In this document: piece after piece, positions 34,721 to 48,394 of the stretch
Layout of the letters: every line of letters begins with the position of its first letter
How positions within the stretch are numbered: position 1 is the first letter of the stretch
Notes under the pieces: generated by a model
What the model was told of the DNA's origin: nothing
Database searches by the model: none
Seen by the model: only the letters and a program-made list of their open reading frames with translations
Program-made: the position numbers and the translations under genes
Assembly (NCBI GenBank): GCA_022575985.1
Contig: JAKSXM010000007.1
Location: forward strand, 64,014,501-64,078,500
Direction of reading: 5' to 3'
Source: Anagrus nilaparvatae
Taxonomy: Eukaryota; Arthropoda; Insecta; Hymenoptera; Mymaridae
DNA length: 64,000 bases

Positions 34721-37024
34721 GCTGTATGAGAGACTTTTAATAGTTGTACATAGGCACCGAGTTGTTCGGAGCTAGAAAAAAATTTCTTCTTTATTATTTC
34801 TGATTGACATTATGGTGGATTCGTTGACTTCAAATTTTTTGTCTACAAAAGTAATTGTATTATATCAAATGTAATATTTTTTTCACGAATGTGAAGATAC
34901 AGTAGCATACTATCAAGCCGCGAATATGGAATTTACAATCATTTTTTTTTTCAATCATTATTAATATTTAATGTAAAAATATTTTCAACTTTTCATGACG
35001 ATATAAGTTAATGTGACGTCTGCTCATGCATATATTTTAACAAAAAAATTCTTAAAATTTAATGCATGACCTGACGTTATATTTCTCAATTTTTTGAGTT
35101 TCATTTTTAAAAATAGCTTTATTTTTTTACTAACATTTAAATTTTGCTTTAAAATAAGGATTTAAATTATAAATATGAAGAATTTTTAGGTACGAACATT
35201 TAATTTTTATTTCTTTTATTAGAATAAATTAATTCAATAAAAGAAAAGGCTCATTCAATAATTTTTATAAATGAATTTTTTTATGCTAATCGTATTATGC
35301 TTTAATTAGTTATTCGTAAGTTTATTATCGATAATCTATAAAGAAGGAGGTGGGAGGTTATTGTCATACTCATTAATAAAAAAATGAATTAAATTAGTGG
35401 GAGTCAAAAAAAGTTTCAGGCAAAATGGTTAAAAGGCCCATCGGAAGTGATAATCATGTAGTACTCCTTAACATCTAGCTACAAAAATTTAATAATTAAG
35501 GGTTGGCAATAACTTTTTCCCTTTTTGTAATTTATAAATAATTTTTATTTTCTTAATTTTATTTTTTTTTTATTATTAATAAAGAGGTAAAAAACCAAAA
35601 TAAGTAGTTGAATTGTTATATTTTTTTATTTTATTTATTTAACTTTTTTTTGTGTGCTAAAGAAGCACTTTTATTTTTTTTTTGTGTTTTGTTGATTATT
35701 AATATTTTTTTTTTATTATTATTTGTGTGCTTTTAAAAGTACTTGATTATTCTTTTCTTGGAGCAAGAAGAAAAAAGGAGTAGTTATTAATTTTTTTTTT
35801 TTATACCAATTGAATAAGTTACATAAGGGTAGCGACATCAAGTTCCAAAAATAATATATTTGAGGATACCAAAAATAGACTTCATTTGATCTTTGATTAG
35901 GCTTAATCGCCTATTCTAGGAACGGATCTAAATTTTAATAAACGTCCAATTCAGGACGTAACATTAAGCTTTTTCTTACTGAATTTTCTTAACAAGTAAC
36001 CAATTTCATTACACCAATACTTGGGCAAATTCATTATGGATCATTAATCTGGAGATTTCATTGTATAATCGCTTGATTTTGAGCAATAATTTAAAAAAAA
36101 GAAATTAAAATCTAAAACTTAAATGTAAAGGTAAATCATTTCCACACTAATAAAATAAGAAGTTAAGATAAAGAACTTGGAGTTAATTTAAATTCAAGAT
36201 CTTTATAAGTATTAGAATTTGTTCTCTAGATTAAAAAAGAAGTATTTCATGCGAAAAATTATTTTTATTTTCAAAATAATTTTCAGAGTCATTTCTATGT
36301 AAATATAAATTTTCATAAACATTTATAAACTTTTGTACAGAGGTCGAAGGATAATTGTTCAACAAATTTCTGGAAAATATTTCAAAAACTCGATTTTTAA
36401 TCGATAGTATACTCATTGTTTGTTTGGAGACAAATGACTTCAACCCGGTACCTTATTATACTTGGATGAAGTGAAATATTTCAGCATAAAATAAATATTT
36501 TTAAAAAAAGTTGAAAAGGTAAACAAAGATGATTATAAAGCTGCTTATTGCATAAGTAAATGCATAAAAATTCTAAATAATATATAAAAAAGAATTTAAA
36601 TATAAAAAAAGTACTATTTTTTTCTTTACTTTAACTTTGATAAAAAATTATTTGATTTAATGTTGAATACCTATATATATAAGACAAGAGTATATCTTTA
36701 TGAGTTAATGCAGAATTATTTATTAGACTTTGAGTAATCTAATAACATGATCACTAAAAGGATTTTTCATCATAAACCGTCACGGTTTCTCTGACTATAT
36801 CTTCTCTAATATAGTCATGTTATAAATATATTCTGTCAGTTAGAACTACTTCTCAAGTATATTTACTTGTATAAATATACGTTACCTTATAATATATGAA
36901 ACTGATTTACTTTTCTCTCTTTAATATTTAAGATATATATATTATTATTATTATTATCATTATTATTTTATTCATCTTGTTTAATTATTATTCACTAAAT
37001 TATTTTCACGTGATTTGTTATACA
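34721..37024. other. AT-rich stretch, no gene seen
   Basis: Possible remnants of the Tigger-type right end at about 34895-34928; otherwise A/T-rich low-complexity sequence, with long T runs at 35570-35820. Confidence 0.45.
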
Positions 37025-38063
37025 TGTTACGCGCCATTTGTGAAATTGACTAATTCAGGAAATGGTCTAGTAAAATGATCAATTCATGAACTGGTCAATG
37101 GTAAGAAAATTAAATTGACCAGTTCGTGAAAGGGTCAATTTACTTTACCGGTTCGTGAATTGATCAAAATATATTAAATCTTTTTCACAAATGGGTCAAC
37201 GTTGAATTTACATTGGGTCCAAAATTATTAATAGCACCAAGCGTATTTCTTCTCATAAAATGTGTACTAAATATTTTATTATTTAATTTTTATTTTTATT
37301 TTCTGAATTAAAATCAGAGAAATTAAGATACAATGAATTTCTGAAGGACGTTTTCTTCACCACCGATAGTGAACGGATACAAGATATAAATGGACTTATA
37401 ATAAATTTAGGTACGTGCATAAAAAAAAGAAAGGCATTTTAACCTCCGTGGAGACACTATAATGATTTTGTATCTATATGATTTGAGGGTTAAAAGAACT
37501 CTACCTTGCATTAATTTATTTTAACAAAATACAAGTTTAAATTGATAAAGTAGCAATTCTTTATTTTGACCATGAATACGTCAAATAAATATTTTATCCG
37601 TAAATTTGAAAAAAAAATACATTAATTTGACTATAAATTAGTAGATCGTATATAACTTACGCATTTTTTTTCTGCGCGAATGATATATTGAGACAAATAA
37701 AACTTATTTATTGACATTGAGTCCTGCTTTTCCAGGCCTAGATGCCCCATTCTCACGGAAAGTGGTCTGCATCTTTTTTAAACCTAACAAACCAAATGTA
37801 ATGAACTCAGTTTGTAAATCTTTATTTTAAAAAAATTAAAAAAAAAATGTTATATTGATTGTTTATTTGTATAAAAATCAATAATATTTATGTAATGTAA
37901 TTAAAAATAAATAAAATATATCTATATATTGAATTAAAAAAATTTTCTCTCAATATGCTTCACAAGTATTAAAAAAAAGAATGAAACGTCGTTGACCCAT
38001 TTTTAAAATAAAATTTACTTCAACAATGCACGTAATGGTCAATTTCAAAAATGGGGTGTAACA
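37025..38063. mobile_element. 1.04-kb TIR element with TACA flanks
   Basis: TGTTACGCGCCATTTGTGAA at 37025 faces TTTTTGAAATTGACC-type sequence ending GGTGTAACA at 38063; the imperfect TIR is about 26 bp. TACA lies directly outside both ends. Subterminal direct and inverted 'ttcgtgaattggtcaa' words cluster at 37050-37165, and 'aatgggtcaacg' recurs near 37192 and, inverted, at about 37992. No protein inside. Confidence 0.6.
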
Positions 38064-40399
38064 TACATAAGTTTTAAAAAAATCTACAGTTTATGCAAAT
38101 ATTTGAAAACTTTTGATGTTAAGTATATAAAATATATATATGGAATATTCTTGGTTAAATTAAATAGTCTTATGTTCCAATAAATTGGTTGAATGTAGAA
38201 TGAAATATATTAAAAGCTTTTTGTAACTTTCAAAAGTAAATATTGAGTGACACTAAGTTTTATAAAAAAAGCAGAAAATTAAAGTACAAGAAAAATATAA
38301 AAAGGGGTGACATAAATATACCTATAAAAATATAGGGAATGTATGAAAATCTCGAGGTCTTTCCGTATAAATTGTAATAGAATTAATTGAATATTTATCG
38401 GATTATTTACTAAAATTTAATAATTAATTAAAGAAATAAATTAATTGAATTCAAAAGCACACGCGACGTATTAAAAGGGAACTTCAATTTTACCTTGTGC
38501 TGATTTTTATCATTAATCAGGAATTTAATTATCTGCATAAAATGATTTCAGGTTAAAAGAGAGAGAAAAAACTCTCGACCAACTAAATATTTCACGCAGT
38601 GTTGGAACGATGAGTTGCATGGAGCCCCACTTAAAGAGTTGAAAAAAGTAAATTTTTAAATAAAAATAAATTATGGTCTTGAAAAGAATAAAAAAATGGC
38701 AAGAACAAACGATTCTAGAAAATGGAATTCTTAATGAAAAATAAATGGCAAATTTACCATCAGTAATAGTTAACTGTGACAAGTAAATAAAAATAAAATG
38801 ATCTGTTAGATTTTAAACTTGAGCATGATAAATTATATGATAACTGAAATGAAATATACAATTTATAGTTTGTGTGTACTATTTGTCAACGAATATTAAA
38901 TTTAAAATGAAATGTTTTTAAAAAAAATTTTTTACTGTAATCTTTAATTTTTTCTCCACTTTCCCCTTTTTTAATTATATTGAAAAAAAATTCGTTTTAC
39001 ATGATAATCCAAATGTAAAAAATTTTTTTTAGATTTAACATTTTTGGCTATCTTAACACAGAATAACCCATATTTAACATACTATAAACATAAACTGCAA
39101 AAATTCCATATATTATCTAACTTATAAGAAATTGTGTCAGGATGTGTACATAAATAGCTGTTAAAAATTTAAAAAATTTAAAAAATTTTTAATCTTTTAA
39201 ACATTTTACCAAGAAATATTTATTATATAAGAACTATTTAAGTCTTGAATATTGAAATCGATTTTAATTTTGTAAGCCTTTTTTCAAATACATGTACAAG
39301 TTGATCGTATACTTATCACATACTTAAAAATGCATCTTTTAAAGTTATAAAACTCGTGACATAGTCAATCATAAGTATACCTCTTAAAAGCTTTTTTCAG
39401 TAAAAAAAGGAATTAATGAATTGATTACAACTTGAGAAATACAATGAATAAAAAACCAGACAGAATTCATGCGTTTTATAATTTTTTATTTTTTTTTTCT
39501 GTTTTTTTTTTTTTTTTTAAATAATAACAGAGAGTGAAAAAATATATATATATATAGAGAAAGAATTTTACATTTTTCTTTTATATCCTACGTATTTTTT
39601 TATCTCAAAGCAAACTGGTACACTCACGTAATTTTTTTTTTGTATCCTGCGTCGACATAGACAAAAAAAAAAAAAAAACAAGAGAAAAACGCAAAAAAAA
39701 AAATAGAATGAAAAGCTTTTTTACACTTATATATAATATATATATATTTCTCTATGGAAGTTTAAAGTTTTGGTAAAAATAGCTTACTTATGCAGAAAGC
39801 TTTAATATAATAATTCGTAGAAAAAAATTTAATCCTTAAAGAAGCTATGCGTAAGTATTATAACAAAAGGATAATGAAAATTATTAAATTTACATCGAGA
39901 GAATTTAAATAAAAAATTTTATATCTAAAGTTCATTTTTCATATTTTTTGTAATATATATATGAATTATTTCATTCAAAATGTATTGATGTTATTGAAAA
40001 AAAAAATTTTTTTTCGTTTATTTTTAGGATCATTAAATAGTATTTTAAGATTTAAAAAGTGATCTTTTAGACATCACTTTGTTTTTACACAATTTAGTGT
40101 TTAACTATACATATTTTTTTTTCTTCGTTTCATTAATCATAATTTTTCAAGACAAAAAATTTTTCCTTGAATTGCTTGAAAAATATACTATAAGGAGAAT
40201 ATAATGCAAAAGTTTATAAAAAGGGTAAAAGGGTAAAACCAGTATTTTTTATGTATATTATAAGTCAATTCTTACCCTTCACAGTATTCTCATGGTGTCC
40301 ATTTTCCACCAGGGACAGTTTTTAACCCATGAATTTAACCAAGTTTAATTTTGTATCCGGAATTATACAGAAATATGGATAGATGTTTCTCCGTATATA
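38064..40399. other. AT-rich stretch, no gene seen
   Basis: Contains T and A homopolymers at 39485-39520 and 39662-39680 and a TA run at 39541-39555. The open frames show no family features. Confidence 0.5.
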
Positions 40400-41060
40400 C
40401 AGTCAGCCCTGTTATTCGCGGGGGTTGGATTCTTGAAAAGTACTGCGAATCCTGGGACCCGTTATACATTGGGTTATATGGGAAATTACTACATTACTTA
40501 CTCAAAAGAAAAAACAGTGTTAAATATCAAAATCTTTTATAATATAAATATCAATTATTCTCTGTTTAAACAGAATGATTTAGTCACCGTATAAGGAGTT
40601 ATGTGTGACCATAGCTTTTTCACAATCGTATTTGAATTTTAAGCTTCGCGTTAATATTGGACCTTCAGACAATGCCTCGTCAATGGCATTTTGAAGCGTA
40701 TTTAATATTTTTACTAACAATTTCGTTGTTAAAATATTTTCTACAGGCTCAGCGTTTGGAGTTTTGATCACTTGATTCTCAGAATCTTCAAGAATCTCTT
40801 CAATTTCTGTAACACTTAATGGGTTAGTTTCAGCAGCAACGATTTTTCTAAGGTCGGATTCTTGCATATCGAAAAATCCTTTGCCACCAATATCATGTAC
40901 ACTTGACGCAGCGTCTTCGAGAATTTTCTGAACTGAATAACTTGTTCTTAGATTTTCATCATTTTGTATGACTTCTGGCAACAATTGACTCCAGCACGCG
41001 TTTAATGTCGAATTCGCAACCTTTTTTTGCCCTTTGTTGAATTGATTTAGAATTAGGTGC
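40400..41060 (-). mobile_element. 3' part of a Tigger/pogo DNA transposon
   Basis: CAGTCAGCCCTGTTATTCGC at 40400 is preceded by TA. It is the outer end nearest the transposase C-terminus, which reads inwards on the minus strand (41060 to 40580). The opposite TIR is not visible before the MITE at 41114, so the copy is truncated. Confidence 0.7.
40580..41060 (-). pseudogene. Tigger/pogo transposase C-terminal fragment
   Basis: The frame 40580-40984 and its upstream continuation (to about 41060) read through 'NSTLNACWSQLLPEV', the segment following the DDE domain of Tigger/jerky-type transposases, then an acidic stretch ('TEIEEILEDSE') and 'EGPILTRSLKFKYDCEKAM'. About 150 residues remain; DNA-binding and DDE catalytic domains are missing. 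It ends at a stop just inside the TIR, as usual for this family. Confidence 0.75.
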
Positions 41061-41113
41061 CATTTATTTAAAATTTTTGAATTTAGTATTTATACGTTCG
41101 TTTATTAAATTAA

Positions 41114-41510
41114 TTAATTAATTATTTGAAACGACCTTGATGAACAAACAAATCCTTAGATTCGAAAAACTCACATTTTTGATAAGTGGAGTCAAACCGA
41201 CTTCACTTTTTTTATTTTAACGCATCAAGTAGTTTGCTTATTTTTAATCAACAAATTTGTTTCATTAAATATTTTTTTAAAAATCTAATTTTTGCAAATT
41301 AAATTTTTAAGACATGAATTCATGTTAGGTATAATATTTTTTATGAAAAAACATCGAAAAAAAGTTTGTGAAAAAAATGTCTCCAGAAGAGTTTAGATTT
41401 CGCGTCCCTCTGATTTTTTTAAAAAAAATATTTAATCAAACAAATTTGTTGATTAAAAGTAAGCAAACTTCTAAGGATTTGTTTGTTCATCAAGGTCGTT
41501 TCAAATAATT
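41114..41510. mobile_element. ~400-bp MITE-like inverted repeat
   Basis: 'attatttgaaacgaccttga' at the left faces 'tcaaggtcgtttcaaataat' at the right. Arms of about 35-40 bp share 'aacaaacaaatcctta', and inner words 'aatcaacaaatttgttt' also mirror. Flanks are 'taattaatt', making a target duplication uncountable. Confidence 0.75.
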
Positions 41511-41640
41511 AATTAAAATTTTTACGAAATTAAAAATTAAAAAATTTTTTAAAATTATATATAAATAAATAAGCAAGCTAAAACAAGCTAGGTGATGTTG
41601 GCCCAAAAAAATTTTTTATTTCTGTTCAAAAATTTAAAAT

Positions 41641-42029
41641 CGAGGGGCTATCGTTTTGGAATTTGATTTAAAAAATTTTTGTTGTTGATTTTTTTCTGAT
41701 TTTGGCTTGTTTGTACCTCAATCATGAATCGTTACTAGTTGAGATGGTTTGTTTCCGTCTTTTAATGATTTTTCGTGATTTTTCACGATTTTTTGCGTTT
41801 TTTAGCCTTATAACTCACCCAAGACCTCAAAAATCTATTTTTTACTATTCAATATTGAATTAAAAAACACAAAAATCGCGAAAAATAAAAAAAAATCATT
41901 AAAAGACGGAAATAAACCATCTCAACTAGTAACGATTCATGATTGAGGTACAAATAAGCCAAAATCAGAAAAAAATCAAAAACAAGTTTTTTAAATCAAA
42001 TTCGTGATTTCCAAGGCGATAGCCCCTAG
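41641..42029. mobile_element. 389-bp hAT-type MITE with 8-bp target duplication
   Basis: Ends are CGAGGGGCTATCG and CGATAGCCCCTAG; arms of more than 120 bp are inverted copies (for example 'aaccatctcaactagtaacg'). An exact 8-bp duplication TTTAAAAT lies at 41633-41640 and 42030-42037. An 8-bp duplication together with NTAGGGG-like termini is typical of the hAT superfamily. No coding capacity. Confidence 0.85.
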
Positions 42030-42037
42030 TTTAAAAT

Positions 42038-45000
42038 AAAACTTTTATAGAACTTTTCTATTTGAACTTGGGGTAAAAATCATGAGCATTTTTCAGAAAT
42101 CATATTTTATAATATGCACTAGAAATTAAAAAAAAAATTTTCTGACACTTGCATTACAATGATTTTAAGCTATTTTAAATTCCTATAAAAACTGAAAAAA
42201 GCCTGAATACGAATTCGGCTATGGATGCCATAAAGATTGACTTTTATGACGAAAATCGCACTTGTCATGCCAAATAATACAAAAAAGATACAAATTACTA
42301 AGGAGGATGTAACTATATTTGGAAAACCTAATAACACCAAATAGTTAGGATTAGTTTAAAAATTCGAAAAAGCATCCTAAATAACAACCGATTCTGCCAG
42401 TGGGCCTTCTGCGCATACCACCAACCTGCTATTTAATGATTATCGATTAAATGATGCTAGAGTTTTAGATAGTTCTAATTTTTTTTTTTAACCACTGCAA
42501 ATAATTAATACTAATATTAAGATTTGATATATTAGTCAAACATTGAATATTTAGAAACGATTGTGGATTTTTAGGAATTTCAATGGACAATTCTTATTTT
42601 CCTTTAAATTAATTAAATTGTTAAATTGATAAACAAAACTTCTCTTAATTTAAAATTTTATAAAAAATTTTGTTAAAAAATTTTTAACAAGAGAAGTTAA
42701 AGTAATTTGCCACAAAAACAAAGATTTATTGATAAATTTTTACGTATATATTCATAGTGAACTCATTTTGATCCAATAGCAATACATGTACGCATTGAAA
42801 TTCCCGTTAAAAAAATTATTAGTAAGTTTTTAACTGTCTATCCATTATTTTAAGTGTCACTTAAAATCCAAATTTCAACACATCCAGGTACACAGTGACA
42901 TCTAGACATATAGACAAAGTATCTACGTATATATAAATATATATTTCACTGTTGTTTTAGTTTTCTATTTCTGCACATGAAAGAGAAAAAAAAATTTAAT
43001 GCATAAAAAATTTATTTGGGATAAAAAAATATATATTAGACTGATAACTACTAATAATTTTATTGTTTAAAGAAGTTTTAAAAATAGATCAAATTTTCTA
43101 ACTGATGCTGACAAATTTAAAGTAATTCCAGCAGTTTGAACATGGTTTAGTTGTTACACTTAAAATTTCAAGCAAATTGTTTGAAATTTTAAGCAAAATC
43201 AGAATATTCAAGATTAGTTTATATAACTTTTGATATTTTTTAACTTTCAAAGTCGTAATAAATCATATCAGCACATAACTTTTCTTAAGTAGTGTTATGT
43301 GATTTTGTTTAATGTAACTACTTAAAATTGTCCAAGTTTTGGACTTTACCTTAATATATTAATGCTGTTAATTGAATCATTTCAATGATTCGGCAAATTC
43401 AAATTTGTATCTAGATTTGTCAAAAATATCGGACTGAGGTATAAAATGTTATCCACAAAATTAAGGTTTCCAAAATTACATTACATTTAATTTAATATAA
43501 TATATTTATAAATATAAATATAATATATTTTTATAATTATTGTTTTAGAATAAATCGCCCATTCTTTTAAAATATGAATCTTGATTTGGTTCTTGTATAA
43601 CGACCAGTAATGAGTAAATAATGAGACTTTATGTAACTTTTAATATTTATAACTACAAAAATTATATAATTATAAAGTTGTTATAAAATAAAAGTTGTTA
43701 TTACAATTTATAATTTTGTATTTAAAAAAAGTTTACCAAGACTGAAATTAAATTTGAGGTTAATTTAGAGTTGTAGGTGGTTAAAAAAGTTACAAGCATC
43801 CAATTTTAGAATCGTTAGGGATAAATAATTACAAAATATTTATTTAAAGTTGCTGTTCAAAAATAATATATTGAATTTTTGAGCTTTTTTAAAATTTGCT
43901 TTTGTTATCTTAAAATTGAAGCATTTTTGAGCTCAGTATTATAAGACCAAAAAGAGAGCGTTTAATCAATGAAAGACTTTATTATATTTCAGTTTTTTTA
44001 AAATGCCATTAAAAATCTTCAAACTTGTAAAAAAAGGTAAACAAATATTTTATAATAAAGCATGTCCCAGAATATTCAAAATTTTCTTATAGATTTACTA
44101 AAATACATATTATTTTAACAAAAAATCAATTTTATATAAAATTACTAATATATAATTTAAAATAGAAACGTTAAAAAAAAAGTGAAAACAATAAATCGGA
44201 AAAGAAAATCGAAAGAAGAAAATAAAGCAAAAGAAAATAAATCAATGTTTAACATTTACATAGTAGTATGTACAGTGAAAATTAAATTAAAGAATAATAA
44301 AAAACACAATATTTTTATTATTTATTTTATATTCAATAATCTACCTCCCCCTTCTTCTTTCTCCAAATAAAAAAAGAATTGAAAAAAAAAAAACTTTATT
44401 TTTGTAATTTATATTTGAATAGATTTTAATTAGAAAAGTGTCGAGTTGAATTATATTTATACATATAAATTTTGAGTTAAAGTTCTCTCTTTTCTCTCGT
44501 CCGTCAAAGAACTCTAAGTGAAAATTTAATTTTCATAACAATAAATCATTTTATACATGTTTTATATGTGTGTATTTATGTTTTAATACAAAGCATTAAA
44601 GAACAATTATTTTCTTCATCTAGAGAGTACATTTTCATTGTTTAAAAATAAAATTATTTTATCAACGTTCAAAAAATAAAAATTGATTAACATTTGTCGT
44701 CAAATATTTGTTTTAATCTGTGATTGAAAGTAATTTCAATTAATAAAGTGAATTGAAATAATTTTATAATTTAAATAACATAATACTTTTATTATGATTA
44801 TTTTATGTATAATTTTATTAGTCGTTATTCAAATGTATTAGCTTATAATTTATCAATACTAATTTATATTTATGTGAAAATTTGATAATCTTATTTTACC
44901 ATAAATGCGTATATTAGACAGGCAGTTTTTTTAAAAGAAAAATTAGACTTTGAGTCTTAAATTGAATTTGCAAAAACTACATAAAACCTTTTTTAATCAG

Positions 45001-48000
45001 TACTTTTGGTGAAAAAAAGTAAAAGTATTTAAACAAAAATTACCATATTTTGGCCAAAATATGAAGTTATTTTTGACATTTCAGGCTAATTAAGGTAAAC
45101 ATTTTTGCTAGGATAATTTTTTTTTGATACTTATATTTACTTGTTTTGGTCAAATGCCATAAGTAAAATAGGTTTGAATCTAATATTAAGTTTAGATCTT
45201 TTTTTAATTATATTTTAAATATTCTTTTGAAAGTGAACTATTTATAAAAAAAATTATCATAAAAAAAAATAAAAATTGAGCAGCATTTGAAAAAAAAAAA
45301 TTATTCTCTAAAAGTAGATACTAGTAAATGCTTTAAAATAGTTTTTTAAAAAATTCAATGAACCAGCCTAATATATAATATTTTATTCAATGAAAATGTA
45401 CAATATAATTATGACTATAATATATGTATATTCAATTAAAGTTATAATATATATAATAATATCAATTTTATATAATATATACTATTATTATGATGAAAAC
45501 TAAGTTTTCTAATTAAAATCGATTAAATGATATTTACACTATTTTTCATATGAAAGAATATTATATATCTCAATTCAATTATTTCTTGATCTATATCTTT
45601 ATTTATATATAAATTTTATTTACTTTTGCTATATTTTATATCTACAAAACTTTTTTTTAATACTTTATAACACATATTCTCTTCTTATTCATACATTTAC
45701 TTTATATATTTGGATAAGCATTTTGTTAGTTTGAGAGTTACTCAGATTTAAATGTTAAGAATAAATTTTTGTGAAACTTATTGAGTTATGAAAAAAAAAA
45801 ATAAGGGTTGAAGAGTTTTTTAGTAGTTTTTTATCAAAAAGCCCTATGGAACAAAAATCCTTTGTATAATAGTTTGTAAAAAGTAAAAACAATGGATAAT
45901 TTTTTGGCTAAATAACACAAAATATCTTGTCTCAAAAAAAATGTCTCCTTTTATTTATTAAAAACAAAATATTTTCATGTAGGAGAATGTGGGTTTACCT
46001 GACTTGAAAGTTAGGTCTTTTTTCGGGTCAATCTGATTTCGGGTAAACCCGAAAAGTTTCAGAGATATGCAATTATACTTTGAATCAGAAATATTCCTGG
46101 CATTACGAAAATTCGGATAATTACCAACCCCTATTTTAATGCATTAATGTTTTCCAAGGGTAACATTCAATTTTTTTTCTGTTTGTAAATATAATTTCTT
46201 TCTTGAAATTTAAAATTTTTCATTTATTTATAAAAACAAATAAGATTTATAAAATTGAACTGACCAATAAAATTATTTTTTTTTGTTACCTAAATCTTCA
46301 AAAAAATAAAACTCATAATTTATTTGATAAAAATTTTAATAATTGAATTCTTTCACTCAGACTACATAATTTTATTACCTATCGTTATATTATTTTTCTC
46401 GACTAATTTTCTAATAAAGTAATTATATATATATATATATTTTTTTTAATACTAAAACTATTTGAAAAAATTAAATTTTTTGGTTATTATTATAAATTTA
46501 TTTTTTTTTAAACTCACTTACTTGGTAAAAAATAAATTTTAGTTAATTTTATAACGTTTGTCAGTTTTTATTCTATAGAAAAAGAATTGTCTAAAATAAA
46601 ATTAGTACACGTAAATTAAAATGTTACTCTAAAAAATTTCTCTCCAGTAAAGAATAAAACTAAAAAAAAAAAAATCCTTATAAAAAACATTTTTAATTTC
46701 TATTTTTTTTTTTTGCTAAAAACTGACATTTTCTTTATATTTATTTTATTTAAATTATGTATATATATAATATATATCTTTGTTATATATAACAAATAGA
46801 AAAATCACATTTTAAAAAAAATGGGATATTTTAAATTATTATTTACACAAGGGTCATTTAGGATTTAAGTCAGGGTTACAAATTATATTTTTTTGTAAGA
46901 TTTTTTATTTTAGGGTCAACGATTATGAAGATTGAGATCTCATAATGCTGTATTAAGTTAGACATCCTTAAATTAGCAAAAAACAACCCTCTCAAGTTCT
47001 CTTTTCGTAATATTCTCGTTAGTAGTCTAAGTTTATCTTATAAAATTACTTTTTTATTATTAATTTGAGATTTCAGTTGTCCTATTTAAGTTCAGACAGC
47101 TGAGAAATATAATTAATAAAAACTTTTTTTTAAAGTAATAAACTAAAATAAAAGCTATACCTTGTTTTAAAGCATTACAAATATATAAACGATGACATTT
47201 TGACAGTAACAAATTTTGTCCACTTCTCGAAATACTTTAAGTACTCTTTTAATTACAGGCGTACAATAATTAATTTTTCCAATTGAATCCAAATAAATTT
47301 AACTTTAATAATTTTTATTTAGAAATATGAAAATACTATAATGTGTAAACAATGTATAAAGCAAGCTAGATTTAATTAATATTTATGTCTATATCAAAAC
47401 AGAAAATGTGAAACAAACATTGTGAGATATAGCACTAAAACGTAACAGTATATTCTATCTATTGTCATTAATATCAAAGAGTATCTATATGGAACCTTAT
47501 CCGCTTTGATATCAGTCACGTTTTTCTTCATTTATATATGACAGTAAAAAGCCTTTAACTGAGCCGTATTAAATCTTGTCAACATATCTTGATAATATTT
47601 GTTAAAGGGTATCCCAGGATAAGATAGGAAAAATGCCCTAAGAGTTAGATTTTTAAATAAAGTTTATAGTGGTGTCAGCTTGACCTAAAAATTTTTACCC
47701 TGTTTTATATCTCGGCCGCATCACCACCATTGTTTACCGTTTGGCGGAGAGCAGTATTATACATTATATTTCAGGAAATAAATGTTTTTAAGGTAATTAA
47801 CCCTCTTTTAAATCAGATCTAAATAAAGGCAAAATATTGAAAATTACAGATTTTTTTTCACAGAATGAAAATTCACTTTGCACAAAATTTTTTTAGTAAA
47901 TTGCCGTTTTTGTTTCGCGTTATTACAGAAACTTATAAAATATTTCACTTTTTCTTAATGTCTTAAGGGTAAGTTTAAAATCCTTCATTCCAATAAATAT

Positions 48001-48394
48001 CTATATGGATAGAATTTCCGGGAGATGGGATTGAACATTCCTTACTAGGCCTATTCCTTACCCTCTAAATTAGAACTTTCTTAGTTTGCTCGCATATTTG
48101 GCTGCTCACCTATATATAATATGATGTAAATTAAAATTAAGATTTTATATATTTATAATACTGATAATATATATTTTCACAGTAAATTAATTAAAATCGC
48201 AGTCAATAAATTAATTATGCTTATTTTGATTATGTATTAATATATTTTAAATATTAAATCTGTATTCACATGCTTGAAAGGTAGTATTAATTGTAAAATT
48301 AAATAAATAATTTAATATAAAAATAATAAATATGAATAAATATAACAAACAAAATGTAATAAATATAATCTTTAGATATGAATTTGGTAAAATA
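42038..48394. other. Long AT-rich stretch, no gene seen
   Basis: More than 6 kb without a recognisable gene or element. Minor features are a TA run at 46425-46440 and a small palindromic patch at 45995-46055 around 'gggtttacc' and 'gggtaaaccc'. The open frame at 44182-44370 is Lys/Asn/Ile-rich and unconvincing. Confidence 0.45.
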
